Part shown: one piece after another, positions 17,764 through 26,414 of the stretch
Layout: each line of letters starts with the position of its first letter
How positions within the stretch are numbered: position 1 is the stretch's first letter
Assembly: GCF_040529335.1 (NCBI RefSeq)
Contig: NZ_CP159534.1
Span: 2,790,001 to 2,854,000, forward strand
Direction of reading: 5' to 3'
DNA: 64,000 bases
From: Streptomyces sp. HUAS MG91
GTDB lineage: Bacteria; Actinomycetota; Actinomycetes; Streptomycetales; Streptomycetaceae
Notes under the pieces: model-generated
The model's input: only the letters and a program-made list of their open reading frames with translations
Databases searched by the model: none
Told to the model about the DNA's origin: nothing
Position numbers and translations under genes: made by a program

Positions 17764-18327
17764 ATGGCGGGCAGCGCACTTCTGGTGATGGACGTCCAAC
17801 GGGACGTCGTGGCCCTCGCCGACGACGGTTCGGGTTATGTGCCGCGCCTGCGCTCGGCGATCGACGGCGCCCGGGCCGCGGGCATCCCCGTGATCTACGT
17901 GGTCCTCGGGCTGCGGCCGGGAGACCCTCTGGTCAGCCCCCGCAACAAGGTGATGGGGAACGTCGTGCGGGCCGGGCTGTTCACCGAGGGCGCCCCCGGC
18001 ACCGAGATCCATCCCGGCATCGCGCCTCAGGAGGGCGACGTCGTGGTCACCAAGCGGCGCGGGAGCGCGTTCTCGGGCAGCGACCTCGACCTCGTCCTCA
18101 GGTCCCGCGACATCGACCGGCTCGTGCTGGCGGGCATCGCCACCAGCGCCGTGGTGATGTCCACGCTGTGGAGCGCCATCGATCTCGACTTCGGCCTCAC
18201 CGTCCTGGCGGACGGCTGCCTCGACACCGACCCGGAGGTGCACCGGTTCCTCATCGAGAGGCTGTTCCCGCAGTGGGCGGATGTCGTCACCGTGGCCGGC
18301 TGGCTGGAGGCCGTCGCGCCGGCGTGA
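17764..18327 (+). CDS. Isochorismatase-fold protein lacking the catalytic cysteine
   Basis: 187 residues with the cysteine-hydrolase/isochorismatase Rossmann-like fold: SALLVMDVQRD (Asp10 in the first strand), a VVTKRRGSAF segment supplying the conserved Lys, and GIATSAVVMSTLWSA at the nucleophile elbow. At the cysteine position (compare GFATENCVETT of the 20109 gene) there is Val, so a thiol-based amidase mechanism is excluded. True isochorismatases (EntB, PhzD) also lack the Cys and hydrolyse vinyl ethers, so an ether hydrolase or a non-catalytic role is possible. ATG 17764 chosen; GTG 17755 is an alternative. Divergent from recO. Confidence 0.85.
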   Translation: MAGSALLVMDVQRDVVALADDGSGYVPRLRSAIDGARAAGIPVIYVVLGLRPGDPLVSPRNKVMGNVVRAGLFTEGAPGTEIHPGIAPQEGDVVVTKRRGSAFSGSDLDLVLRSRDIDRLVLAGIATSAVVMSTLWSAIDLDFGLTVLADGCLDTDPEVHRFLIERLFPQWADVVTVAGWLEAVAPA

Positions 18328-18454
18328 CGGGAATGGGCGGGCGGCTGCCCTGCCAGGCCGCCGCCCGCCCCACCACCTTGCGCGGCCCGACAGGGGGGCG
18401 TAGGGGCCGCGCACTCTCCGTGTGCCCGCCGACCGGGCTCGCATGCCTGCCCCG

Positions 18455-18670
18455 TCAGGGCACCTCGCCCCGGCTCCTCCGGTTCGCGTACGCCGTCGCG
18501 GCGCTCAGCCGCTCCGTCGTCGTCGCCTCCCGCAGCACGTCCGGCGGACAGTCCCACTCCCGACCGCCCCCGAAGGGCCGCAACTGCACGTACGGCCCTT
18601 CGTGCCCCATCACCATGCCGACCTGACCCGTGCTCGTGTCGACGGCGTAGGAGCCGATCGGGGGTTTCAT
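18455..18670 (-). CDS. Small conserved protein of WhiJ-like locus
   Basis: A 71-residue protein, mostly beta-like at the N-terminus (MKPPIGSYAVDTSTGQVGMV and a GREWDCPP segment) and helical at the end. Proteins of this type are frequently found in Streptomyces next to XRE/DUF5753 and DUF397 genes; no domain function is known to me. Its ATG overlaps the stop of the upstream 80-residue gene by four bases, so the two are translationally coupled. Confidence 0.75.
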   Translation of the reverse strand: MKPPIGSYAVDTSTGQVGMVMGHEGPYVQLRPFGGGREWDCPPDVLREATTTERLSAATAYANRRSRGEVP

Positions 18671-18909
18671 ACGGTGGTGCTCCTGTCGTCCTGGGCTGAC
18701 CTGAGCACGGCGGTCAGGCGCGCCGCCGCGTCAACCGAACAACGCCCCAATTCCACCAGGGGACACGGGGCAGTTCGCGCGATTGACCCCTGGTCGACCC
18801 CCAGCGACGGCAGCACAATTCCCGCCCCGGCTAGCGCCGATCGCAATCCGTTCACCGTTTCTTCCGCCTCCTCCACACACAGCGCGGCGTGGTTCGTCCG
18901 TCCCGTCAC
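18667..18909 (-). CDS. Small hypothetical protein of WhiJ-like locus
   Basis: 80 residues, helical, no recognised domain (starts MTGRTNHAALCVEEAEETVN). First gene of a two-gene minus-strand unit with the 71-residue protein, overlapping it by ATGA. It is divergent from the XRE regulator at 19025 and shares a 115-bp promoter region with it. Base composition in its body is lower in GC than its neighbours, as is common in these accessory loci. Function unknown. Confidence 0.65.
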   Translation of the reverse strand: MTGRTNHAALCVEEAEETVNGLRSALAGAGIVLPSLGVDQGSIARTAPCPLVELGRCSVDAAARLTAVLRSAQDDRSTTV

Positions 18910-18988
18910 CTGGCTCCCCTGCCTGATTCGATTTCACGCTTCGTGCCTCAACGGTGACGCTTCGGATCTACAGTGGGGAGGGGTCTGT

Positions 18989-19001
18989 GCACTACAAGTG
19001 C
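18989..19001 (+). promoter_or_regulatory. Palindrome in XRE/small-gene divergent promoter
   Basis: GCACTACAAGTGC is an interrupted palindrome (5-bp arms, 3-nt centre) 23 nt before GTG 19025. A -10-like TACAGT lies at 18969-18974, so the palindrome sits near the transcription start. It is a plausible binding site for the XRE protein encoded just downstream; this is inference from position. Confidence 0.4.
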
Positions 19002-19024
19002 GAGGCAGAGCTGGGGGGTTGGCG

Positions 19025-19858
19025 GTGGCCAATGGTTCGCGACAGGCGGCGTGGGAGTTCTTCGGGCAGGAACTGAAGCGCCGGAGAGAGGACGCCGGGC
19101 TCACTCAAGTAGAGCTGGGCATAAGGGTTTTCGTCTCCGGTGGATACATCGGCCAATTCGAACAGGCCATTCGCAAGCCGCAGCTGGATGTAGCCCAGAG
19201 GATCGACGACGTCCTGCAATCCGACGGTATTTTCGAGCGGATGTGGCGGAGCCTGATCGACGACCACCGGTACGCGGAGTACTTCGCAGCGGCGGCGGAG
19301 CTTGAGGCGACGGCGACCGAGATCTGTGAGTTCGCGCCCGCGCTGGTTCCGGGCCTTTTACAGACGGCGGCGTACGCACGGGAGATCACGCTCTCCATGA
19401 ACCGGTTCGCCGAGGACCAGTACATCGAGGAGAAGGTCTCCGGCCGACTGGAGCGCGCGCAGATCCTTCAGGGCGCTACTCGCCCCGTGTATTGGGTGAT
19501 CATGCACGAGAACGTGCTGCGCATCCCGGTCGGTGGCCCCGCAGTGATGGCCCAGCAACTGGAACACATCGTGGCGCTGGCGCAGCGCCGAGTCGTCGTG
19601 ATCCAAGTACTGCCGTACGCGGCAGGGGCGTACGCCCTCATGAACGGCATGTTGGTGCTGATGCAGTTCGAGGACGCCCCGCCAACGGCCTATACAGAAG
19701 CCGTGTATTCGGGGAATCTGCTCGACGATCCAGCCGTGGTGCACCGCTCACGGGCGGCTTACGATCAGCTAAGGGCCGCCGCCTTGTCGCCGGAGGTGTC
19801 CCTGACACTGGTCGAATCGGCGGCGGAGGACTACAGACGATGCGCGAGTACGACCTGA
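19025..19858 (+). CDS. XRE-family regulator with DUF5753 (WhiJ-like)
   Basis: 277-residue regulator: N-terminal HTH (FFGQELKRRREDAGLTQVEL, VSGGYIGQFEQAIRKPQ) and the C-terminal DUF5753 domain (YFAAAAELEATATEICEF, ALVPGLLQTAAYAREI, WVIMHENVLR, VIQVLPYAAGAY). Proteins of this type pair with small DUF397 proteins in Streptomyces; in the whiJ locus the pair controls development. GTG 19025 chosen because of the GGGGGG run six bases upstream and the family's usual N-terminus. It overlaps the DUF397 gene by 19 bases, so the two are coupled. Confidence 0.92.
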   Translation: MANGSRQAAWEFFGQELKRRREDAGLTQVELGIRVFVSGGYIGQFEQAIRKPQLDVAQRIDDVLQSDGIFERMWRSLIDDHRYAEYFAAAAELEATATEICEFAPALVPGLLQTAAYAREITLSMNRFAEDQYIEEKVSGRLERAQILQGATRPVYWVIMHENVLRIPVGGPAVMAQQLEHIVALAQRRVVVIQVLPYAAGAYALMNGMLVLMQFEDAPPTAYTEAVYSGNLLDDPAVVHRSRAAYDQLRAAALSPEVSLTLVESAAEDYRRCASTT

Positions 19859-20112
19859 GCACCGCAAGCTGGCGCAAGAGCACCTTCAGCGACGGCAACG
19901 GCGGGAGCTGCGTCGAGGTCGCCCACGACTTCGTCGGCGCCGCGCGCTGGCGCAAGTCCACCTACAGCGGCGGCGATGGCGGCGAGTCCTGCGTCGAGGT
20001 CGCCGACAACATTCCCGGTGTCGTGCCCGTCCGGGACTCCAAGGTGGCCGGCGGCGATGTCGTCGTCATCGGCGCCGAGGCCTGGCAGGCGTTCGTCGCG
20101 CGGCTCGGCTAG
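19840..20112 (+). CDS. DUF397 protein with two tandem motifs
   Basis: 90-residue partner of the XRE/DUF5753 regulator. DUF397 proteins are typically about 60-70 residues with one WRKSxxS...CVEVA motif; this one carries two, SWRKSTFSDGNGGSCVEVA and RWRKSTYSGGDGG followed by ESCVEVA, then the usual VRDSK and EAWQAFVARLG ending. It starts inside the end of the regulator gene. Such proteins are thought to antagonise or assist their XRE partner; biochemical role unsettled. Its stop codon shares the tetramer CTAG with the stop of the convergent gene at 20109. Confidence 0.92.
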   Translation: MREYDLSTASWRKSTFSDGNGGSCVEVAHDFVGAARWRKSTYSGGDGGESCVEVADNIPGVVPVRDSKVAGGDVVVIGAEAWQAFVARLG

Positions 20113-20654
20113 GCGGGGCCGAAGTCGACCCGGTCCGCCGGAAGCACCCGTACCCGGCGGTCCGGGAAGTCGATGTGCCGGTAGATCTCGTTGTGATGCG
20201 CGATCGACTGCTCCGCCGGAACGAAGTCCGAGACCGCCGGGCGGACAGACGTCGTGTGCCCGTCCGCGACGAGGACGAGGTCGAAGCCCCGGCTGAGCGC
20301 CTGACGCGCGGTGGTCTCCACGCAGTTCTCGGTGGCGAACCCGGTGATCAGCACCTCGGTGACGCCGAGGGAGCCCAGCACCGTGGCGAGGTCGGTGCGC
20401 AGGAAGGCGTCCGATGTCGTCTTGGCGATCAGGGGCTCGCCCGGCGCCGGGTCGAGTTCGGGGACGATGCGCCAGCCGTCCGTACCGGGTTCGAGGCCGC
20501 CGCCGTGGTGCTGGATCGTGACGACGGGAACCCCGGCCGCCCGCGCCCGGGTGCGCAGGTCCGCGATGACGGCGACGGTGGCGGCGGGCCGGTGCATGAT
20601 CGGCAGCAGGGCGTTCTGCATGTCGATGACGAGGAGCGCGGGAGCGTGCGGCAT
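20109..20654 (-). CDS. Cysteine hydrolase (isochorismatase/nicotinamidase family)
   Basis: 181-residue cytoplasmic hydrolase with a complete catalytic triad: Asp11 in ALLVIDMQN, Lys78 in PLIAKTTSDAF and Cys111 in GFATENCVETTAR. This supports amidase activity on a small amide; the sequence does not identify the substrate, and nicotinamidase-specific metal ligands are not clear. The enzyme converges on the DUF397 gene with the two stops overlapping in CTAG. Monocistronic by layout; the nearest upstream gene (20685) is 30 bp away on the same strand and may be cotranscribed. Confidence 0.92.
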   Translation of the reverse strand: MPHAPALLVIDMQNALLPIMHRPAATVAVIADLRTRARAAGVPVVTIQHHGGGLEPGTDGWRIVPELDPAPGEPLIAKTTSDAFLRTDLATVLGSLGVTEVLITGFATENCVETTARQALSRGFDLVLVADGHTTSVRPAVSDFVPAEQSIAHHNEIYRHIDFPDRRVRVLPADRVDFGPA

Positions 20655-20684
20655 GCGGGCCAGCTTAGGGCGCCCCGCAAGCCC

Positions 20685-21383
20685 TCAGCTGGGCGTCCGG
20701 GCGGCGGCCACGAGCAACTGCCCCACCTCGTCGGAGCACATGGTGAGCGCGGCGCCCACGGTGCCGAGGACATCACGCTCGGCGGACGAGTACGGGCCGT
20801 CGGCCAGCGCGATGCGGGCGCCCTGGAGCAGAATCGATTCCCGCCCGGCGGGAGCCAGATGCTGGGCCAGCGGGTCGAGCGCCTCGTGCAGCTCGATGGC
20901 GAGGGACGCGCCGGGCCCGGCGTGCTCGGGCATCCGCCCGGCGTCGGTCACCAGCGCCTCCACGAGCGCCGCGAGCCGCACCTCGGAGGCGTCCTCGAAC
21001 CCGGCGCCGCGCAGCACGCCCACGGCGCACTCCAGGGACGTACGGGAGGCGGCCCCGCCCACGGCGAGGACGGCGAGGACGACGGTGTGCACGGCGTCGC
21101 GCAGCATCGCGGAGAAACGATGCGTCGTCGGATGGTCGAGGGCCTCGGTGCCGAACCGCTCCTGACAGGCAGCGCACTCCACCACGGGCCCGGTCTCGCC
21201 GCGCGGCAGCACCGGCACGCCGAGCACGAGGAAACGGCGGCGGCCCGTGCGCCGCTGATAGTTGCGGTCGCCGCCGCAGCCCGGGCAGAAGAACTCCCCG
21301 TCGCCCACGGTCGTCCATGTGGTGTGCACGCCCAGGACTCGCGAGACCCCGGCCCGTCGCCCCAGTTCCCTGTTCGGCAGCAC
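20685..21383 (-). CDS. TerB-like protein with N-terminal zinc ribbon
   Basis: 232 residues from GTG 21383, chosen because GGAGG lies eight bases upstream; the frame is open further to ATG 21440. The N-terminus (LPNRELGRRAGVSRVLGVH) leads into a four-cysteine ribbon (FFCPGCGGD and VECAACQERFG), followed by an all-helical region resembling the tellurite-resistance TerB fold (LRDAVHTVVLAVLAVGG and ADGPYSSAERDVL). TerB-type domains occur in membrane-linked stress complexes, but the molecular role is unknown. Lies between leuA and the cysteine hydrolase on the same strand. Confidence 0.8.
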   Translation of the reverse strand: MLPNRELGRRAGVSRVLGVHTTWTTVGDGEFFCPGCGGDRNYQRRTGRRRFLVLGVPVLPRGETGPVVECAACQERFGTEALDHPTTHRFSAMLRDAVHTVVLAVLAVGGAASRTSLECAVGVLRGAGFEDASEVRLAALVEALVTDAGRMPEHAGPGASLAIELHEALDPLAQHLAPAGRESILLQGARIALADGPYSSAERDVLGTVGAALTMCSDEVGQLLVAAARTPS

Positions 21384-21512
21384 GTCGCACACCTCCGTAA
21401 CGGCGCCGCAACATCGCGGCGTTGGCGTGATGTTAGCCACATTGGTGAGGCGGCGTCAGCACCTTGGTCACGCCCAGGTCACGGAGATCTTGTGACCATG
21501 GCCGAGATACGC

Positions 21513-21551
21513 CCCGGCCCCGTACACCACGAACAGGTGTACGGGGCCGGG
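21513..21551 (-). terminator. Perfect 16-bp hairpin downstream of leuA
   Basis: Bases 21513-21528 and 21536-21551 form a perfect 16-bp stem with a seven-base loop, 21 nt beyond the leuA stop. No T-tract follows, as in many Streptomyces terminators. Confidence 0.75.
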
Positions 21552-21571
21552 AAAGTGCAGCTCAGCCGGGC

Positions 21572-23376
<1,805 letters not shown>

Positions 23377-23424
23377 CTACAGGCCCTCGCCGCGGCAGCT
23401 AAGGAGAAGCAGCCCGAAACGCAT
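23377..23424 (-). CDS. leuL: leuA leader peptide
   Basis: A 15-codon ORF reading MRFGLLLLSCRGEGL, with four consecutive Leu codons (CTG CTT CTC CTT) and a fifth at the end, 83 nt upstream of leuA. AAGGTG stands about nine bases before its ATG. When charged Leu-tRNA is scarce the ribosome would stall in the Leu run and favour leuA transcription. Leucine leader peptides before leuA are established in Streptomyces and related actinobacteria; this instance is read directly from the sequence. Confidence 0.9.
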   Translation of the reverse strand: MRFGLLLLSCRGEGL

Positions 23425-23547
23425 GATGCACCGCACCTTAGTCGAGTCGCGCCGGACGCGAGAACCCGTATCAGTATGCGGGACCGGGCGAAGGTAACGG
23501 GTAAGAGGTGATCGATCCCTCTATTTCACTAATCATGGCTCCAGGTA

Positions 23548-23583
23548 GTGACAGCGGCATGACCCAGTGCCACATTGCGTCGC
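23548..23583 (+). promoter_or_regulatory. Promoter of protease gene, leaderless geometry
   Basis: GTGACA (23548-23553), 17-nt spacer, CACATT (23571-23576), with ATG 23584 eight bases beyond the -10. The start of transcription should fall on or next to the ATG, and no Shine-Dalgarno sequence is present. Confidence 0.5.
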
Positions 23584-24678
23584 ATGACCGCCAACCCCAC
23601 CACGGGGAACCCGACCGGGTTCGAGCCCGTGTTCTGCACCATCGTGCCGCCGCACATCCTCGACAAGGCCGCCCGGTCCGGGGACCCCGAGATCGCCTCC
23701 CGGGCCCGCAGGTCCCTGGAGCGCGACTCCCTCGAGCGCACCCGCCGCCGGATGACCACCGTCATCGGCGCCCGTGCCGCCGCCCCCTCGTACGCCGACG
23801 CCGGAGCGGAGCGCACATCGCACCGGACCATCTACGACGCCCGCCACACGACGACACTGCCGGGCCACAAGGTGCGCGGCGAGGGCGACGACCCCGGCCA
23901 GGACGCGACCGTCAACCGCGCGTACGCGGGCCTGGGCGCGACCTTCGAGCTGTACCTGGAGAAGTTCTCCCGCTACTCCATCGACGGCGAAGGCCTGCCG
24001 CTGAACGCGACGGTCCACTACGACGAGGACTACAACAACGCCTTCTGGAACGGCGAGCAGATGGTGTTCGGCGACGGTGACGGCGAGATCTTCCTCGACT
24101 TCACCCTCCCCGTCGACGTCATCGGCCACGAGCTGACCCACGGCGTCACGCAGTACACGGCGAACCTGGCCTACTACGACCAGTCGGGCGCGCTCAACGA
24201 GTCCGTCTCGGACGTCTTCGGCTCGCTCATCAAGCAGTACTCGCTGGGCCAGACCGCCGCCGAGGCCGACTGGCTGATCGGCGCCGGGCTGCTCGCGCCG
24301 CGCGTCACCGGTGTGGCCCTGCGCTCCATGAAGGCGCCGGGCACGGCCTACGACGACGATGTGCTCGGCAAGGACCCGCAGCCCGCCGACATGGACCACT
24401 ACGTGCACACCAGTCAGGACAACGGCGGGGTGCACATCAACTCGGGCATCCCCAACCACGCCTTCTACATCCTGGCCGACGCGCTCGGCGGGCACGCGTG
24501 GGAGCGGGCCGGGCGGATCTGGTTCGACACGCTCACCGGCGGTCAGCTGAAGCCGGACTGCAAGTTCGCCGACTTCGCCCGCGCGACGGCCAAGTCCGCC
24601 AAGGACCGCTACGGCGCCGCCGAGGAGTACCAGGCCGTACTGAAGTGCTGGGAACAGGTGGGGGTGCCCGCGCAGTAG
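23584..24678 (+). CDS. Protealysin-like M4 family metalloprotease
   Basis: Thermolysin-family zinc endopeptidase of 364 residues. Zinc and catalytic residues: His182-Glu183-x-x-His186 in GHELTHG and Glu206 in GALNESVSDVFG; the distal His is in NSGIPNHAFYILA. No signal peptide: instead a short N-terminal propeptide with the VPPHILDKAA segment typical of the protealysin subfamily, whose members mature by autoprocessing and may be exported non-classically. The next gene encodes an emfourin-type inhibitor, as in Serratia protealysin. A TTG at 23575 is in frame; ATG 23584 fits the leaderless promoter geometry. Confidence 0.95.
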   Translation: MTANPTTGNPTGFEPVFCTIVPPHILDKAARSGDPEIASRARRSLERDSLERTRRRMTTVIGARAAAPSYADAGAERTSHRTIYDARHTTTLPGHKVRGEGDDPGQDATVNRAYAGLGATFELYLEKFSRYSIDGEGLPLNATVHYDEDYNNAFWNGEQMVFGDGDGEIFLDFTLPVDVIGHELTHGVTQYTANLAYYDQSGALNESVSDVFGSLIKQYSLGQTAAEADWLIGAGLLAPRVTGVALRSMKAPGTAYDDDVLGKDPQPADMDHYVHTSQDNGGVHINSGIPNHAFYILADALGGHAWERAGRIWFDTLTGGQLKPDCKFADFARATAKSAKDRYGAAEEYQAVLKCWEQVGVPAQ

Positions 24679-24758
24679 CCCGACAGGTCCGTCGTTCGTC
24701 CGCGCCCCGGCGCTCGAAGAACTCCCCGCCGGGGCGCGGAGAGGAGTAGACAGGGGAC

Positions 24759-25025
24759 ATGCGTATCCACGTCGCCCGCACCGGCGGCTTCGCCGGCATC
24801 TCCCGGCACGCGGAGATCGACACCGCGGGCCGCGCCGACTCCCACGAATGGCACGACCTGGCGGAGAAGGCACTGGCCGCCGGCCGGAGCACCCCACCCG
24901 TGGGGGTGCCGGACGGTTTCAGCTACACCATCACCGTGGACGGCCGCACCGTGTACTGCGCGGACCCCCGGCTCACCGAGGACCAGCGCAGACTGATCAG
25001 CCGCGTACTCAAAGAAGGGGCGTAA
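24759..25025 (+). CDS. Emfourin-like protealysin inhibitor
   Basis: 88-residue protein beginning MRIHVARTGGFAGISRHAEI, ending RLTEDQRRLISRVLKEGA. The pattern RTGGFAGI near the N-terminus and the beta-rich FSYTITVDGRTVY core match emfourin (M4in), the specific inhibitor of protealysin described in Serratia proteamaculans. It lies 80 nt downstream of the protease on the same strand with its own AGGGGA ribosome site. It probably blocks the protease in the cytoplasm; the pairing with an M4 gene supports the call, but the interaction is inferred. Confidence 0.88.
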   Translation: MRIHVARTGGFAGISRHAEIDTAGRADSHEWHDLAEKALAAGRSTPPVGVPDGFSYTITVDGRTVYCADPRLTEDQRRLISRVLKEGA

Positions 25026-25046
25026 CTTCCGCCGCTGTCACGGGCG

Positions 25047-25082
25047 TTGACTTCCTACCCACCGGTACGGATGATCGCGCCC
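25047..25082 (+). promoter_or_regulatory. Promoter of beta-glucosidase operon, leaderless geometry
   Basis: TTGACT (25047-25052), 17-nt spacer, GATGAT (25070-25075), then ATG 25083 eight bases later. This predicts a transcript starting at the ATG. No ribosome site precedes either candidate ATG (25071 or 25083). Confidence 0.5.
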
Positions 25083-26414
25083 ATGGCAGCTACCCCGGAT
25101 GCGCTCCCCTCCTTCCCGCCCGGCTTCCTGTGGGGCGTCGCCACGTCCGCCCACCAGATCGAGGGCGCCGTCGACCGGCGCGGCCCGTCGGTGTGGGACG
25201 CCTTCACCGCCGAGCCCGGCCACGTCAGGGACGGCACGACGGCCGGGACGGCCTGCGACCACGTGGCCCGCTACCGCGAGGACGTCGGACTCGTCCGCGA
25301 CCTGGGCGTGGACGCCTACCGCTTCTCCGTCTCCTGGCCGCGGGTGCTGTCCCCCGGCGGCCTCGACTTCTACGACCGGCTCGTCGACGAGCTGTGCGCC
25401 CAGGGCATCCGCCCCGTGCCGACCCTCTTCCACTGGGACACCCCGCTGGAGATCGAGGAGGCGGGCGGCTGGCTGTCCCGGGACACCGCGGAGCGCTTCG
25501 CGGCGTACACGGCGACGGTCGCGGCCCGGCTCGGCGACCGGGTGGACCGGTGGATCACCCTCAACGAACCGGCGGAGCACACCCTGCTCGGCCACGCCCT
25601 GGGCGAGCACGCGCCCGGCCACAAGCTGCTCTTCGACGCGCTGCCGGTCGCCCACCACCAGCTCCTCGCGCACGGTCTGGCCTCGCGGGTGCTGCGCGAG
25701 CACGGCGCCACGGACATCGGCATCGCCAACTCGCACGGCCCGACCTGGCCCGCCTCCGCCGACCCGGCCGACACCGGGGCCGCCGACCTGTACGACATCA
25801 TCCTGAACCGGCTGTTCTCCGATCCGCTGCTGCTCGGCCGCTACCCGGACGGATTCGCCGAGGCGATGCCGGGCGGCGACGTGGCCGGCGACCTGCGGAC
25901 GATCTCCGAGGGCACGCTCGACTGGTACGGGGTGAACTACTACCAGCCGACGAAGGTGGGTGCCCCGCAAGCCGCGGACGTCGAGTTCTCCGGACTCACC
26001 CTCCCCGCCGAACTCCCCTTCTCCGTACGGCAGATCGAGGGATATCCGCGGACGGACTTCGACTGGCCGGTGGTCCCCGACGCCTTCGCCGAACTCCTCA
26101 CCGGGCTGCGCGAGCGCTACGGCGACCGGCTGCCGCCGATCGTCGTCACCGAGAACGGCTGCGCGTACGACGGCATCGACGACCAGGGGCGCATCGCCTT
26201 CCTGGACGGTCATCTGCGGGCGCTGCACCGGGCGATCGGGGAAGGCGTCGACGTGCGCGGCTACTTCGTGTGGTCGCTGATGGACAACTTCGAGTGGGCG
26301 GAGGGCTTCACGAAGCGGTTCGGCCTCGTCCACGTCGACTACGCGACGCAGCGGCGCACCCCGAAGGCGTCGTACGGGTGGCTGCGGGACCAGTTGCGGC
26401 GGCAGCGGGGATGA
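25083..26414 (+). CDS. bglB: GH1 beta-glucosidase
   Basis: Retaining glycosidase of family GH1 (443 residues) releasing glucose or related sugars from beta-glycosides; cytoplasmic, with no signal peptide. Starts with the signature FPPGFLWGVATSAHQIEG; acid/base Glu162 in TLNEPAEHTL and nucleophile Glu357 in VVTENGCAYDG; VWSLMDNFEWAEGF forms the glycone-binding end. The start is ATG 25083 by promoter geometry; ATG 25071 is an alternative. Its stop overlaps the start of the MFS gene (ATGA), so hydrolase and transporter form one operon, probably for import and hydrolysis of a glucoside such as cellobiose. The exact substrate is inferred. Confidence 0.93.
   Translation: MAATPDALPSFPPGFLWGVATSAHQIEGAVDRRGPSVWDAFTAEPGHVRDGTTAGTACDHVARYREDVGLVRDLGVDAYRFSVSWPRVLSPGGLDFYDRLVDELCAQGIRPVPTLFHWDTPLEIEEAGGWLSRDTAERFAAYTATVAARLGDRVDRWITLNEPAEHTLLGHALGEHAPGHKLLFDALPVAHHQLLAHGLASRVLREHGATDIGIANSHGPTWPASADPADTGAADLYDIILNRLFSDPLLLGRYPDGFAEAMPGGDVAGDLRTISEGTLDWYGVNYYQPTKVGAPQAADVEFSGLTLPAELPFSVRQIEGYPRTDFDWPVVPDAFAELLTGLRERYGDRLPPIVVTENGCAYDGIDDQGRIAFLDGHLRALHRAIGEGVDVRGYFVWSLMDNFEWAEGFTKRFGLVHVDYATQRRTPKASYGWLRDQLRRQRG

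Noticed and set aside
21441..21512. Additional small gene between the TerB-like gene and leuA
   Set aside because: No coding-like frame with start and ribosome site; region contains only the 3' hairpin of leuA beyond 21512.
24848..26410. Long plus-strand frame running into the MFS gene from 24848
   Set aside because: It is read-through of the out-of-frame GH1 and emfourin genes; only the part from 26411 is transporter-like.
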